Assembly: GCF_018613725.1 (NCBI RefSeq)
Contig: NZ_JAGGPS010000028.1
Span: 1 to 64,000, forward strand
Source: Hymenobacter sp. ISL-91
Lineage (GTDB): Bacteria; Bacteroidota; Bacteroidia; Cytophagales; Hymenobacteraceae
Direction of reading: 5' to 3'
Length of the DNA: 64,000 nucleotides
Part shown: piece after piece, positions 8,107 to 17,097 of the stretch
Layout: each line of letters starts with the position of its first letter
How positions within the stretch are numbered: the stretch's first letter is position 1
Program-made: the position numbers and the translations under genes
The notes under the pieces: generated by a model
Seen by the model: only the letters and a program-made list of their open reading frames with translations
Database searches by the model: none
Told to the model about the DNA's origin: nothing

Positions 8107-9045
8107 ATGTCTTTGCCACTTGTTAGCATTTGTATGTCCTCATACAATAATGCTCATTACATTGTCGATACTTTAGATAGTATCGCTAAGCAAGATTACC
8201 AAAATATAGAGCTTATTGTTGTTGATGATTGCTCTACTGATAACTCAGTGTCAATTATTGATTTATGGTTTAGTAAGAATGATATCAGGTATAAATTTAT
8301 CAAAAACGAAAAAAATCTTGGACTATGTAAAGTGACTAATTTATTGATTGAAAATAGTTTAGGTGAATATGTATCGATAATTGCATCGGATGACTTAATG
8401 ATTTTTGATAAAATAAGTCGGCAAGTATCAATAATGCAGAATGAATCAGCTGATGTAGGTGGACTATATAGTGATGCATATCTAGTTGATAATTCAGGTG
8501 ACATTCTCTTCGGTAGATTTATTCAATGGCACAGGCATTTTTTTAAAATACCTGAAGGTTATATATTTGAGGAACTTCTTGAGGGTAATTTTATCCCAAT
8601 TATGAGTATGTTATGGAGGAAAAAATGTTTTGAAGTATGTGGCAGATTTGACGAAGAGCTAGCTTATGAAGACTACGATATGCTGCTCAGAGTTTCATTG
8701 AAATTTAAATTCGTTTTTTCAAATTATCCCTCTGTAAAATACCGTGTGCATGATGCAAATATGCATAAATCACTGCAAGGTATTTCTGGAGTTGAATCTA
8801 ATTTCGCTATATTCTACAAACATATTGGTATTGAGAATGGTAAATACGATGAAATTATTAGAATAAAATTATTGGCTTATTTGGTTAGAATGTATGATTT
8901 GAAATCACTTAAAATAGAGAAATATTATAAGAAATATCGTCTATATTTCTCTCGTGAAATTCCTTTGGAAATAGCTTTATCATCAGGACTGTCATATTAT
9001 TATTTAACGCGGATTAAGCGTATTTTTGGTAAATTTATAAATTAA
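8107..9045 (+). CDS. GT2 family glycosyltransferase, AT-rich
   Basis: 312 residues with a GT-A fold: VSICMSSYNNAHYI at the N-terminus, LIVVDDCSTDNS near residue 40 and IASDDLM near 95 as the metal/nucleotide motifs, then FDEELAYEDYDMLLRVS, the common GT2 acceptor-side motif ending in an ED-x-D-x-x-L pattern. A soluble enzyme expected to extend a cell-surface repeat unit. The gene is much more AT-rich than its neighbours and prefers A/T third positions, pointing to recent acquisition. It shares the N-terminal layout of the GT2 at 16038-16970 (same DDCSTDNSV phrase). Acceptor and donor unknown. Confidence 0.88.
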   Translation: MSLPLVSICMSSYNNAHYIVDTLDSIAKQDYQNIELIVVDDCSTDNSVSIIDLWFSKNDIRYKFIKNEKNLGLCKVTNLLIENSLGEYVSIIASDDLMIFDKISRQVSIMQNESADVGGLYSDAYLVDNSGDILFGRFIQWHRHFFKIPEGYIFEELLEGNFIPIMSMLWRKKCFEVCGRFDEELAYEDYDMLLRVSLKFKFVFSNYPSVKYRVHDANMHKSLQGISGVESNFAIFYKHIGIENGKYDEIIRIKLLAYLVRMYDLKSLKIEKYYKKYRLYFSREIPLEIALSSGLSYYYLTRIKRIFGKFIN

Positions 9046-9072
9046 GTTTGGTGTAATTTAATTGCGCTTTTT

Positions 9073-10209
9073 TTGTGCTTAAGAATAAGCTTGTTCATTC
9101 AAGCCTATAATTGGTATTTTGATTTTGCTATTCAATCTTTAACAATTAGAAAGCCAGCTTTGAGCCACATCAATAATTTTGATTTTCTCCGACTCTTCTT
9201 TGCCTTGGCAGTGTTGGTGACCCATTCATACCCACTTATTGGTATGAGAGAAGAAGACTTGCTGTTCCAATTCAGCCATGGACAAGCCTCACTGTCGCAC
9301 ACTGGAGTACAGGGATTTCTGATTATCAGCGGTTTCCTTATTGCTAAAAGCCTCTTCCGTAGCCAGGGTTTGCTTGATTACTATTACAAGCGTGCTCTGC
9401 GGGTTTTCCCTGGCTTATGGGCTATGCTAGGTATTACGCTAATAGTATGCTTTTTTTTTAGCGGAAAAACGCTGCTGGGCTACCTCACACACTATTCTAC
9501 TCGTGACTACGCTATCTATAATGCTCTGCTGAAAACGCAGTATATCATAGATGGTGTATTTAGTAACAACCCTTATCCTGATGCCGTGAATGGGTCTTTG
9601 TGGACGATTCCGTATGAATTTTTCTTCTATATCGTATTGTCCGTCTGCTTCTTCATCCGTACGCATACCCGCTTGTTGCGCTGGGTTTTTGCCGGGCTGT
9701 TCATTGGACTGGCAAGCCTCTACTTAACTGCCACACCGTCTTTAAAAGCATTTCAATTGCCTTTCTGGCCATTGCAGGGACAACACCTAGCTGAGTTGGG
9801 CGCATTCTTTATCAGTGGCGCAATCTGGGCCTTAGTGCCGATGCCTACCGTGAAGATTCGCCGTCTATTGGCGCTGGTTGCAGCCGTTGCATGGGTGACC
9901 AGCCTTTTACTTGGTGGGTATAGCTACGTGCAATTTGTAGCCCTTCCCGTGCTGGTTATCAGTTTTGGTACGCTAAATACGCCCATGCTCTCGTGGGTCC
10001 GCAACTACGGCGATTTTTCTTATGGGATTTACCTGTACGGCTTTTTCGTCCAGCAAACGCTTATGGCCTTATTTCAACTTTCGCTGCTCGAGCTGATGAC
10101 TGCCTCCATCGTTGTCACATACGGCTGCGGTGCGCTCTCGTGGCACCTTATTGAAAAACAGGCATTGCGTTTCAAGCTCCGGATGCAACCATCATCCCCA
10201 AGTTTGTAG
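9073..10209 (+). CDS. Acyltransferase family 3 membrane protein (OafA-like)
   Basis: About 378 residues with ten or so membrane helices and the acyltransferase-3 signature NNFDFLRLFFALAVLVTHS near the N-terminus, followed by GVQGFLIISGFLIAKS and a late SYGIYLYGFFVQQ motif. Such proteins O-acetylate or otherwise acylate surface sugars. No ATG exists between the upstream stop and the conserved N-terminus. TTG at 9073 or TTG at 9160 (MSHINNFDFL) must serve as the start, and the second gives the more typical N-terminus. A T9 run at 9451-9459 lies inside the gene. Confidence 0.85.
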   Translation: MCLRISLFIQAYNWYFDFAIQSLTIRKPALSHINNFDFLRLFFALAVLVTHSYPLIGMREEDLLFQFSHGQASLSHTGVQGFLIISGFLIAKSLFRSQGLLDYYYKRALRVFPGLWAMLGITLIVCFFFSGKTLLGYLTHYSTRDYAIYNALLKTQYIIDGVFSNNPYPDAVNGSLWTIPYEFFFYIVLSVCFFIRTHTRLLRWVFAGLFIGLASLYLTATPSLKAFQLPFWPLQGQHLAELGAFFISGAIWALVPMPTVKIRRLLALVAAVAWVTSLLLGGYSYVQFVALPVLVISFGTLNTPMLSWVRNYGDFSYGIYLYGFFVQQTLMALFQLSLLELMTASIVVTYGCGALSWHLIEKQALRFKLRMQPSSPSL

Positions 10210-10336
10210 TGTTGTCTTAAGTATACTTCTGGTTCGGATTGATAATCAAGCAACTACATAATATGTAAAAAAGTGGAAAACAGCTTCGACTATTATTTGA
10301 AATCTTGCGCAAGAACTAATTCTTTTGCTCTATTTA

Positions 10337-11500
10337 ATGATTAATCAATCCACGAAGGCCTACTTCCCAGCCTTAACTGGTATAAGGGCCGTAGCTGCCT
10401 ACCTAGTATTTATACATCATTTCAATCCATTCGAAGGTTTTGCTAACAACTATAGTATTGAAATTGGCAAAGCAATTGTCGATCAACTACATATAGGCGT
10501 TAGCATATTTTTTGTTCTTTCAGGCTTTCTAATTGCCTTTCGCTATGTTGATCGGATCGAGCCTACAATCACTTGGGCAAAGAAATACATGATTAATCGC
10601 TTCGCCCGCATTTATCCTCTATTCTTTATTCTAACATTAATTACTTTTATCGTAATGCCAATTCGGGACGTACACCCGGATTATGAGTGGAATGCAACAA
10701 CTACCTCAATCGACAAGGTAATATCGGTATTTGCAAATTTTACGCTGACTCGTGCTTTCTTCAAAAACCTGCTCTTCATCGGAGTGCCAACTGCTTGGTC
10801 GCTGACAGTTGAAGAGTGCTTTTATCTCTCTGCGCCTTTCATTCTCATATTCGTGCGTAAGCGTCCGACCCGCTTAGTCTTAGTTGCATTATTACTACTT
10901 AGTAGCGGCTTCTTACTCACGTTCATGTCTACGCTCACGGACTTATACGGCTCATTCATGAGGCCAGTCACGTTCGTTTTGGGATACACCTATTTTGGGC
11001 GATGTGTAGAATTTATGATGGGTATCGGCCTTGCTCTTTGGATTCGTAAGCGTGGGAATGGACCAGCAAAAAGCGGTACGACACTAATAGGTGTTCTTTT
11101 TATTGTTGTATGCTTGGTATTTATGGTAATGACCAATTGGGGATATCAAATTGCCGACAATTTGCCATTGTCATTTAGTACTTTAATGATTAATAACTTA
11201 ATATTACCTCTAGGAGTCTTTGTCTTATTTCATGGCTTATTGCATGAGGAAACGTGGTTTCGACGTCTATTAAGTACTCCTCTTTTTAATATACTAGGAA
11301 AAAGCTCTTATGCCTTCTATCTAATTCATCTTGGCCTATTTAGTGATTTGGTAACTCAACTGATAGGAGGAAATGTACTTGTTTTATTTTTGCTGTCAAA
11401 TATTGCATCAATTCTACTTTATAAGCTTGTAGAGCACCCATTTCATACAGCCATATTGCGACGCTTCAAAAGCCAGCATGTGCTAAACCCCCAGCAGTAA
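10337..11500 (+). CDS. Acyltransferase family 3 membrane protein
   Basis: 387 residues, polytopic. Conserved N-terminus YFPALTGIRAVAAYLVFIHHF with the family His pair, then GVSIFFVLSGFLIAFRY, RFARIYPLFFILTLI and a late SSYAFYLIHLGLF motif. Expected to acylate a sugar of the surface glycan, using a donor on the cytoplasmic side. The ATG at 10337 is chosen; a TTG four codons upstream is open. It follows the other acyltransferase gene by about 130 bases, but the two are clearly different members, so they may act on different positions or sugars. Confidence 0.87.
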   Translation: MINQSTKAYFPALTGIRAVAAYLVFIHHFNPFEGFANNYSIEIGKAIVDQLHIGVSIFFVLSGFLIAFRYVDRIEPTITWAKKYMINRFARIYPLFFILTLITFIVMPIRDVHPDYEWNATTTSIDKVISVFANFTLTRAFFKNLLFIGVPTAWSLTVEECFYLSAPFILIFVRKRPTRLVLVALLLLSSGFLLTFMSTLTDLYGSFMRPVTFVLGYTYFGRCVEFMMGIGLALWIRKRGNGPAKSGTTLIGVLFIVVCLVFMVMTNWGYQIADNLPLSFSTLMINNLILPLGVFVLFHGLLHEETWFRRLLSTPLFNILGKSSYAFYLIHLGLFSDLVTQLIGGNVLVLFLLSNIASILLYKLVEHPFHTAILRRFKSQHVLNPQQ

Positions 11501-11917
11501 CCTTATAAGGATAGAATAAATCCTCTACATCGGTCAACCACTCAGCGGTAGGCATCATACTTATTTTCGTGATTAGTTTATTTTAAATAAATCTTAATGT
11601 GAGCATTAGCTGTCTCCGCCTAAGTTTTTAAGTGGTTGTTATTAAAGATGTCGCAACGTCATGGGCGGAGATAGCCTAATGTCAGCGGAACTAGGCCACC
11701 TCAGTTCGAACTTATGGGCGCTAACACGACCTATCCCTACTCCGGCTCGAGATGCATATTATGCTAGGAATACCTGCTGTAGTCTGCATATGTTGGTAGC
11801 AGAGCTATTAAGCCTGTCTCGGCCGACGGCCAACTGATGCTTACCAAGCGCTGCCTAAGTGTCACTAAGGGTAAGACACCGGGCTCTTACCAACCTGTGT
11901 AACGCGGATTAATCACT
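11501..11917. other. Intergenic region with a hairpin, no gene seen
   Basis: The gap before the ABC exporter has an imperfect inverted repeat, CATTAGCTGTCTCCGCC (11604-11620) against 11663-11681, with one bulge. Its GGAGATA/TGTCTCC core recalls the hairpin at 1759-1818. No supported ORF. The promoter box of the next gene follows at 11918. Confidence 0.45.
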
Positions 11918-11925
11918 TACCTTTG
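11918..11925 (+). promoter_or_regulatory. -7 box TACCTTTG for the ABC exporter gene
   Basis: Perfect TAnnTTTG match 81 bases before the ATG at 12007. It probably starts a transcript that includes the exporter and perhaps the GT2 gene after it. Confidence 0.55.
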
Positions 11926-12006
11926 CGGTGGCAAGCAATGTGCCCCAGGCTTTCGCTGCGGGTGTGATTGTTGATGCCTACTTCTTGTTGGTTGCGCTAT
12001 TAAAGT

Positions 12007-13788
12007 ATGACAGTTAAAGCTGAGAAAGGAATCATAGGCCGTAGTATCGGCAGCATTCGATACTACCTTACCCGTTCCCAGAAAGTAAAAACAGTCTGGA
12101 TGTTTGTCCTGTCGCTGGTCGCCTCCGTGTTGGATGTGGCAGGCCTGGCCTCCCTGATTCCGGTGATGCTGGTGGCCGCGGAGCCAGGCGGGGTACTCAA
12201 GAACAAGTATTTCGCTTATGTGTATCACCTGCTCAACTTTCAGGCGGAGCGCAACTTCCTGTTGTTTCTGATTGCGGCGCTGCTGGTATTTTTCCTCCTG
12301 AAAAATCTGTTCTCTGTCTGGGTCAACTACATGCAGACCAAGCTCACGGCCGAGATAGGGGTCACCATCACGGAAAGCCAGTTAGCCAAGTATCTGAATT
12401 TCCCTTTCTGGAACTTCAACGATTTAGGCTCGGTGGGCCTGATCAATAGTGTGCTCAATATCCCGGCGGGCTACGTTGCCGGAATACTGCGACCCTTGAT
12501 AGTGGTTTCTTCGGAGCTGATTATTATTGCGGTTATCGTTATTAGTATTCTCCTGTACAAACCTTTGCTAATCGGGCTGTTGGCACTAATTCTGGGCCCA
12601 ACCATGCTGCTTACCTACCGCTTTTTACGGGTCCGTTCCCAAGAGGTAGGCCACAACCTGAACAGGCTACGTCCTACCTCGTTCGCTATCAGCAACAACC
12701 TGTTCACGGGCTTCGTTGAATTGAAGCTGGCGAACAAGCAGGACAAGCTACGTGATGAGCTGATAAGCAATCAGCGCGACATTCAGGGGCTCGAAGCTAC
12801 GGCCTACCTCTACGGGCTATTACCGTTGCGCATTATCGAGATGGTGGCCATCATGGGCGTACTGATCATCTTTCTGTATTCTATCCTGCTGCCTAACGCC
12901 ACTGGTAATCTGATTACGCTGGTAGGGCTGTTCGCCGCGGCGGCCTACCGGCTCATGCCTTCCATCAACCGGATACTGACAGGACTGGTAACGCTGAAGC
13001 AATACCAGTACACGGTGGAAAACCTGGAGCTGTACCGGGACGAGGAATACCGCGAACCTTCGCACCCCGAACAATTGCCGTTGAATTTTGAGCACAGCCT
13101 GGCATTCGAGCACGTTTCTTTCAGCTTTCCCAACACCACTGTGCCCGCACTGCGCGATATGAGCCTCACTATCGGCAAAGGCGAGAAGGTGGGATTCGTG
13201 GGCAGCTCTGGTTCGGGTAAAACCACGCTCATGAACGTGCTGCTGCGATTCTACCGGGAGCAGAGTGGTCAGATTTCCGTGGATGGCCAACCGCTTACTC
13301 CCCAGTACCTGCACGCCTGGCATGAGCTTATTGGTTACGTAAAGCAGGATACTTTCCTGATGGAAGGATCCATCAGGGATAACATCACGCTGGGTGATGA
13401 GCAGGTAGATCAGCAACGGTTGCTCTATGCGTTGGAACAGGCGTCGCTGCAAGAGTTTATTGCCAGCTTACCTGCTGGTGTCGACACTCCGATTGGGGAG
13501 CGTGGCTCCAAGCTTTCGGGCGGGCAACGGCAGCGCATCGGTATTGCGCGCGCCATGTACAAGCGGGCCCAAGTGCTGATTCTGGACGAAGCAACCAGTG
13601 CATTAGACAATGAAACCGAACGGGAGGTGAGCGAAGCCATCAACAAGCTGTCGCATACCGATATTACGATTCTCATTGTCGCGCATCGCATCACCACGCT
13701 CCGTGATTGCGACCGTATTTATGAGTTGAAAGAGGGAAAAGTGTGGGCCGAGCATCAGTATGCAGAATTGGTGCAGAAGTTTATTTAG
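12007..13788 (+). CDS. ABC exporter, fused permease-ATPase (MsbA/PglK-like flippase)
   Basis: 593 residues: six membrane helices in the first 320 residues, then a nucleotide-binding domain with Walker A GSSGSGKTT (about residues 399-407), signature LSGGQRQRIGIARA (about 502), Walker B VLILDEATSALD (about 522) and switch His in IVAHRITT. A half-transporter that would dimerise in the inner membrane. In a glycan locus, and with no Wzx-type flippase visible, it is the best candidate for moving the lipid-linked oligosaccharide, as PglK does. A general lipid or drug role cannot be excluded. Confidence 0.88.
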   Translation: MTVKAEKGIIGRSIGSIRYYLTRSQKVKTVWMFVLSLVASVLDVAGLASLIPVMLVAAEPGGVLKNKYFAYVYHLLNFQAERNFLLFLIAALLVFFLLKNLFSVWVNYMQTKLTAEIGVTITESQLAKYLNFPFWNFNDLGSVGLINSVLNIPAGYVAGILRPLIVVSSELIIIAVIVISILLYKPLLIGLLALILGPTMLLTYRFLRVRSQEVGHNLNRLRPTSFAISNNLFTGFVELKLANKQDKLRDELISNQRDIQGLEATAYLYGLLPLRIIEMVAIMGVLIIFLYSILLPNATGNLITLVGLFAAAAYRLMPSINRILTGLVTLKQYQYTVENLELYRDEEYREPSHPEQLPLNFEHSLAFEHVSFSFPNTTVPALRDMSLTIGKGEKVGFVGSSGSGKTTLMNVLLRFYREQSGQISVDGQPLTPQYLHAWHELIGYVKQDTFLMEGSIRDNITLGDEQVDQQRLLYALEQASLQEFIASLPAGVDTPIGERGSKLSGGQRQRIGIARAMYKRAQVLILDEATSALDNETEREVSEAINKLSHTDITILIVAHRITTLRDCDRIYELKEGKVWAEHQYAELVQKFI

Positions 13789-13897
13789 CTGGCATTTGTC
13801 AACGCTAGCTCTTGCTTACTATAGCTATACAGGCCCTATTGTACCAGTATTTAGCAGAACATTAGCCAGCAACTAGTTACCTGCTCAACCTAGAAAG

Positions 13898-14857
13898 ATG
13901 GTGGACCGTCCTACAGTTTCCGTTCTGGTACCCAACTACAACCACGAGAGATATTTGGCGGCCCGAATAGATTCAATCATAAATCAGACTTATACTGATT
14001 TTGAGTTGATCCTGATGGACGACTGCTCAACTGATGCGAGCCGGGCCATTCTTGCTCAATACACTATTGACCCTCGCGTTCAACTAGCATTCAACGAAAA
14101 GAATAGTGGTAGCACCTTTCAGCAATGGAAGAAGGGAATTGCCTTGGCCAGGGGTAAATATTTGTGGATAGCAGAAAGTGACGATTATGCTGATTCGTTC
14201 TTCCTGGAGACGCTGGTGCCAATTCTTGAGAAGGACGATGCTATCGGCTTAGCATACAGTAATTCTATAATAGTGGATGATGAGAGTCATGTTACAGGAA
14301 ACATGATAGACTGGAAAAGGGAGTTCTTTAATTCAGATCGTTGGGAGAGGTCTTTCATCAACGATGGAGTAGCTGAAATCGAAAGCTACTTAGGCAGCAC
14401 CTGTACTATTAATAACGCAAGTGCCGTGCTATTTCGCAAAGAAGCATTGCTAAGCATCGGGGACGTGGACACCAGCTTCCGCTATGCCGGTGACTGGCTC
14501 ACATACTTGAAAGTGGCGATGAAGTACCAAATTGCATACTCGTCAGCTCCATTGAACTTCTATCGCAACCACTCGCAGAATGTTAGCAAACAGGCAGAAG
14601 AAAATAGTGCACTACTTCTGGAGCGCGTTCTTTGTCTTGGCTTCATCTATGAGAGGGCAGACTCGGCAACTCACCAGCAACAGCGGCTGGAACAAGCTGC
14701 TAATGAATATGCTACTATTATCTACCGTTGCACCCGCACCTATTGGGAGCCGATGCTGCTAGCTAAATACATGAAACGGCTATTCTTATGGTCGCCACTA
14801 TTCGCAGTTAGGCTTCACGCACAGCTTGCCTTACGAATGATTAAAGGTAGCAATTAG
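13898..14857 (+). CDS. GT2 family glycosyltransferase
   Basis: 319 residues, soluble. The N-terminal GT-A motifs are VSVLVPNYNHERYL, LILMDDCSTDASRA and IAESDDYAD. A later RYAGDWLTYLKVAMK segment takes the place of the usual ED-x-D motif. It starts with ATG 110 bases after the exporter stop. Nucleotide composition is intermediate between the GC-rich core and the AT-rich genes. Linkage and substrate cannot be told. Confidence 0.87.
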   Translation: MVDRPTVSVLVPNYNHERYLAARIDSIINQTYTDFELILMDDCSTDASRAILAQYTIDPRVQLAFNEKNSGSTFQQWKKGIALARGKYLWIAESDDYADSFFLETLVPILEKDDAIGLAYSNSIIVDDESHVTGNMIDWKREFFNSDRWERSFINDGVAEIESYLGSTCTINNASAVLFRKEALLSIGDVDTSFRYAGDWLTYLKVAMKYQIAYSSAPLNFYRNHSQNVSKQAEENSALLLERVLCLGFIYERADSATHQQQRLEQAANEYATIIYRCTRTYWEPMLLAKYMKRLFLWSPLFAVRLHAQLALRMIKGSN

Positions 14858-15027
14858 GTTGCTAAGCCGCTGATAAAACTACCGAGGAATTTTTCCAAAT
14901 TAAATATAAAATCAGCAATTATAGTACGAACCACTCCTACCTTTCACTTATAGCATTTGCTATGCTGTCAAGCACAGGTTATACTATAAATCACAAGATT
15001 GGTTCACCGTATAAATGAGGATTTAAT

Positions 15028-15975
15028 ATGTGTATTTCCATCGTAATACCCTCTACAGGCAAACGAGTAGGGATACTGATAGATACGATAAATTCAGCCT
15101 TAGCTTCTCTTGGTAGCGTATCAGGAGAAGTAATTGTTGTTAAAAACAAATCTAAGGTTATTAATATTATTGATTCAAGGCTTAAATTAATCGATGTAGA
15201 TTTCAATAATGTTTCAGCTAGTCGCAATTTAGGTGCTAAATTAGCTGCCAATGACCTGCTATGTTTTATAGATGACGACATGCTTCTCTCGGTAGCTAAT
15301 ATCCGTCGGTTTCAAATGGTTGAAGCTAACACATTTGTGCCGTATGTAGTATCAGCAGTGTGGGAGCATTCACCTCGCGTACAAGAGCTAAAAGAAACTA
15401 CGTTTCTAGGATATATGTTGGGTAAACAATTACCCAACGATTCGTTCAAAACACGTTACGAAGCTGCTTCAATAGTAGAAGACTGGCAGGATGAAGCAGT
15501 CTTTCAAAGTGCTATGACGACAATGTTCTGGGAAGCCTGCTTCTCAATGCGCCGTGTTGACTACTTACGGATCGGTGGTATGAATGAGCAGTTTGACTTT
15601 GGCAGCGAAGGTGTAGACTTTTTGAAACGAATACTAGGCGCCAAGATTAGTTACTTTGTAGACCCTACCAATGTCTTGCTACATAATGAATGGGATAAAT
15701 TCAATGATTGGCAAATTCCAGAGCAGCGGTGGCGTATAGAAGCTAAATTAGTCAACGAAGGCAAGAACCGACTGGCGCCTTCAAATCGTAACTACTGCTA
15801 TAAGTTGTTCTATGGAGTCACCGTTTACGCATTTTTAGAGCCATTGAGAGACCTGTTAAGCAAAGCATCCAGTAAAAGGCAATCTTCATCTTTGTACTTC
15901 AGATTATTCAATGTTTACTCAACTGCAATTTATTGGCACGAAATACGCTGGAACACTATCAGGCAGACCCTTTAA
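15028..15975 (+). CDS. GT2 family glycosyltransferase (diverged)
   Basis: 315 residues. It opens with CISIVIPSTGKRVGI instead of the common SYNN phrase. NVSASRNLGAKLAANDLLCFIDDDM carries the DxD-like metal motif near residue 85. MRRVDYLRIGGMNEQFDFGSEGVDFLKRI is the conserved GT2 acceptor-side region. The gene is moderately AT-rich and stands alone with about 170 bases of unremarkable DNA upstream. Substrate unknown. Confidence 0.85.
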   Translation: MCISIVIPSTGKRVGILIDTINSALASLGSVSGEVIVVKNKSKVINIIDSRLKLIDVDFNNVSASRNLGAKLAANDLLCFIDDDMLLSVANIRRFQMVEANTFVPYVVSAVWEHSPRVQELKETTFLGYMLGKQLPNDSFKTRYEAASIVEDWQDEAVFQSAMTTMFWEACFSMRRVDYLRIGGMNEQFDFGSEGVDFLKRILGAKISYFVDPTNVLLHNEWDKFNDWQIPEQRWRIEAKLVNEGKNRLAPSNRNYCYKLFYGVTVYAFLEPLRDLLSKASSKRQSSSLYFRLFNVYSTAIYWHEIRWNTIRQTL

Positions 15976-16037
15976 TAGTGGGTGCATTTGTACTCACATC
16001 AATATAGTAAAACAGTGATGCTTTGGATGCTACTGAG

Positions 16038-16970
16038 ATGATTCACCCCGTAGTTAGTATAGGTATTGGTTCTTATAACAATGAATTGTATATAGAAGAA
16101 CTGCTGGATAGCATAAGATTGCAAAGTTACTCTGCTATCGAGTTGATTGTAATTGATGACTGCTCCACTGATAACTCAGTTACTGTTATAGAGAAATGGA
16201 TTGCGAAAACTGGTTACCCGGTAATTTTTATAAAGCGCGAAAAGAACCAGGGCTTAGTTCGTACATACAGCGCTTGCACCCAGTTAGCTACCGGCGACTA
16301 CGTATCGTTGGTAGGTTCTGATGACATATTAGATCCTGATTTTGTCGCTGCAACGGTAGCGGAATTTAATCGCCGAGGACCTAGATGTGGAGGCATATAC
16401 ACTGATTGTCGGCTAATAGATGCACAAGGGGTAGAAATTGCTCCTAGCTTTATGCGTTACTTTAACCCTAGCTACGCCGAGAGCCCGCCGGAGGGGAATT
16501 TAATTGTAGCTTTACTAAGAGGCCTATACCTGCCGACTGTCACCACTACGGTGCGACGGGAGGCATTGATTGCCGTCGGCCCTCATGATGAAAGTCTCTT
16601 CTCCGAAGACTTGGATATGTGGCTGCGGATCTCACGCTTGTTTGATTTTGCCTATATGTCGGGTAATTTTGGGGCTTATCGTGTACATCGCCTCTCTGCG
16701 GTGCATACCAATAGGTCAGCGCTTAACGAAACCTATTTTAAAATTTACCGCAAAGGCTATTTTGAGGGACCAGATGAGTGGGCTGCTGCCCGCTATAATT
16801 TAGCTAATCATGCGGAGCATTATTATGCGAGTGGCGGAAGATACGCCTCAATAAACCTTTTATTTGCGTTCAAAGAGACTAAGATAATGAAACTAGCTTT
16901 ATTCTACTTGCTTTCAATTATGCGAATTAAGTACAGCTCATTTATTGGTTTGATTAAGCGCTTTCACTAA
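16038..16970 (+). CDS. GT2 family glycosyltransferase
   Basis: 310 residues from the ATG at 16038 (MIHPVVSIGIGSYNN); a TTG five codons upstream is also open. Motifs: LIVIDDCSTDNSV near residue 40, LVGSDDILDPDF near 95 and FSEDLDMWLRISRLF near 195. The last is the ED-x-D-x-W-x-R motif seen in many O-antigen GT2 enzymes. The layout is like the AT-rich GT2 at 8107-9045, so the two may be distant paralogues. Confidence 0.87.
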   Translation: MIHPVVSIGIGSYNNELYIEELLDSIRLQSYSAIELIVIDDCSTDNSVTVIEKWIAKTGYPVIFIKREKNQGLVRTYSACTQLATGDYVSLVGSDDILDPDFVAATVAEFNRRGPRCGGIYTDCRLIDAQGVEIAPSFMRYFNPSYAESPPEGNLIVALLRGLYLPTVTTTVRREALIAVGPHDESLFSEDLDMWLRISRLFDFAYMSGNFGAYRVHRLSAVHTNRSALNETYFKIYRKGYFEGPDEWAAARYNLANHAEHYYASGGRYASINLLFAFKETKIMKLALFYLLSIMRIKYSSFIGLIKRFH

Positions 16971-17097
16971 TTTATTTCATAACATGGATGGGTCTTATAT
17001 CCTGTTGAAAGTAAAACGCTAGTCATGTTTGTTTGAGCAATTGTTTAGCTGGTAAGCGGGGCAATGGTTTGTATGATTCAATCAATAAGTTTATACA

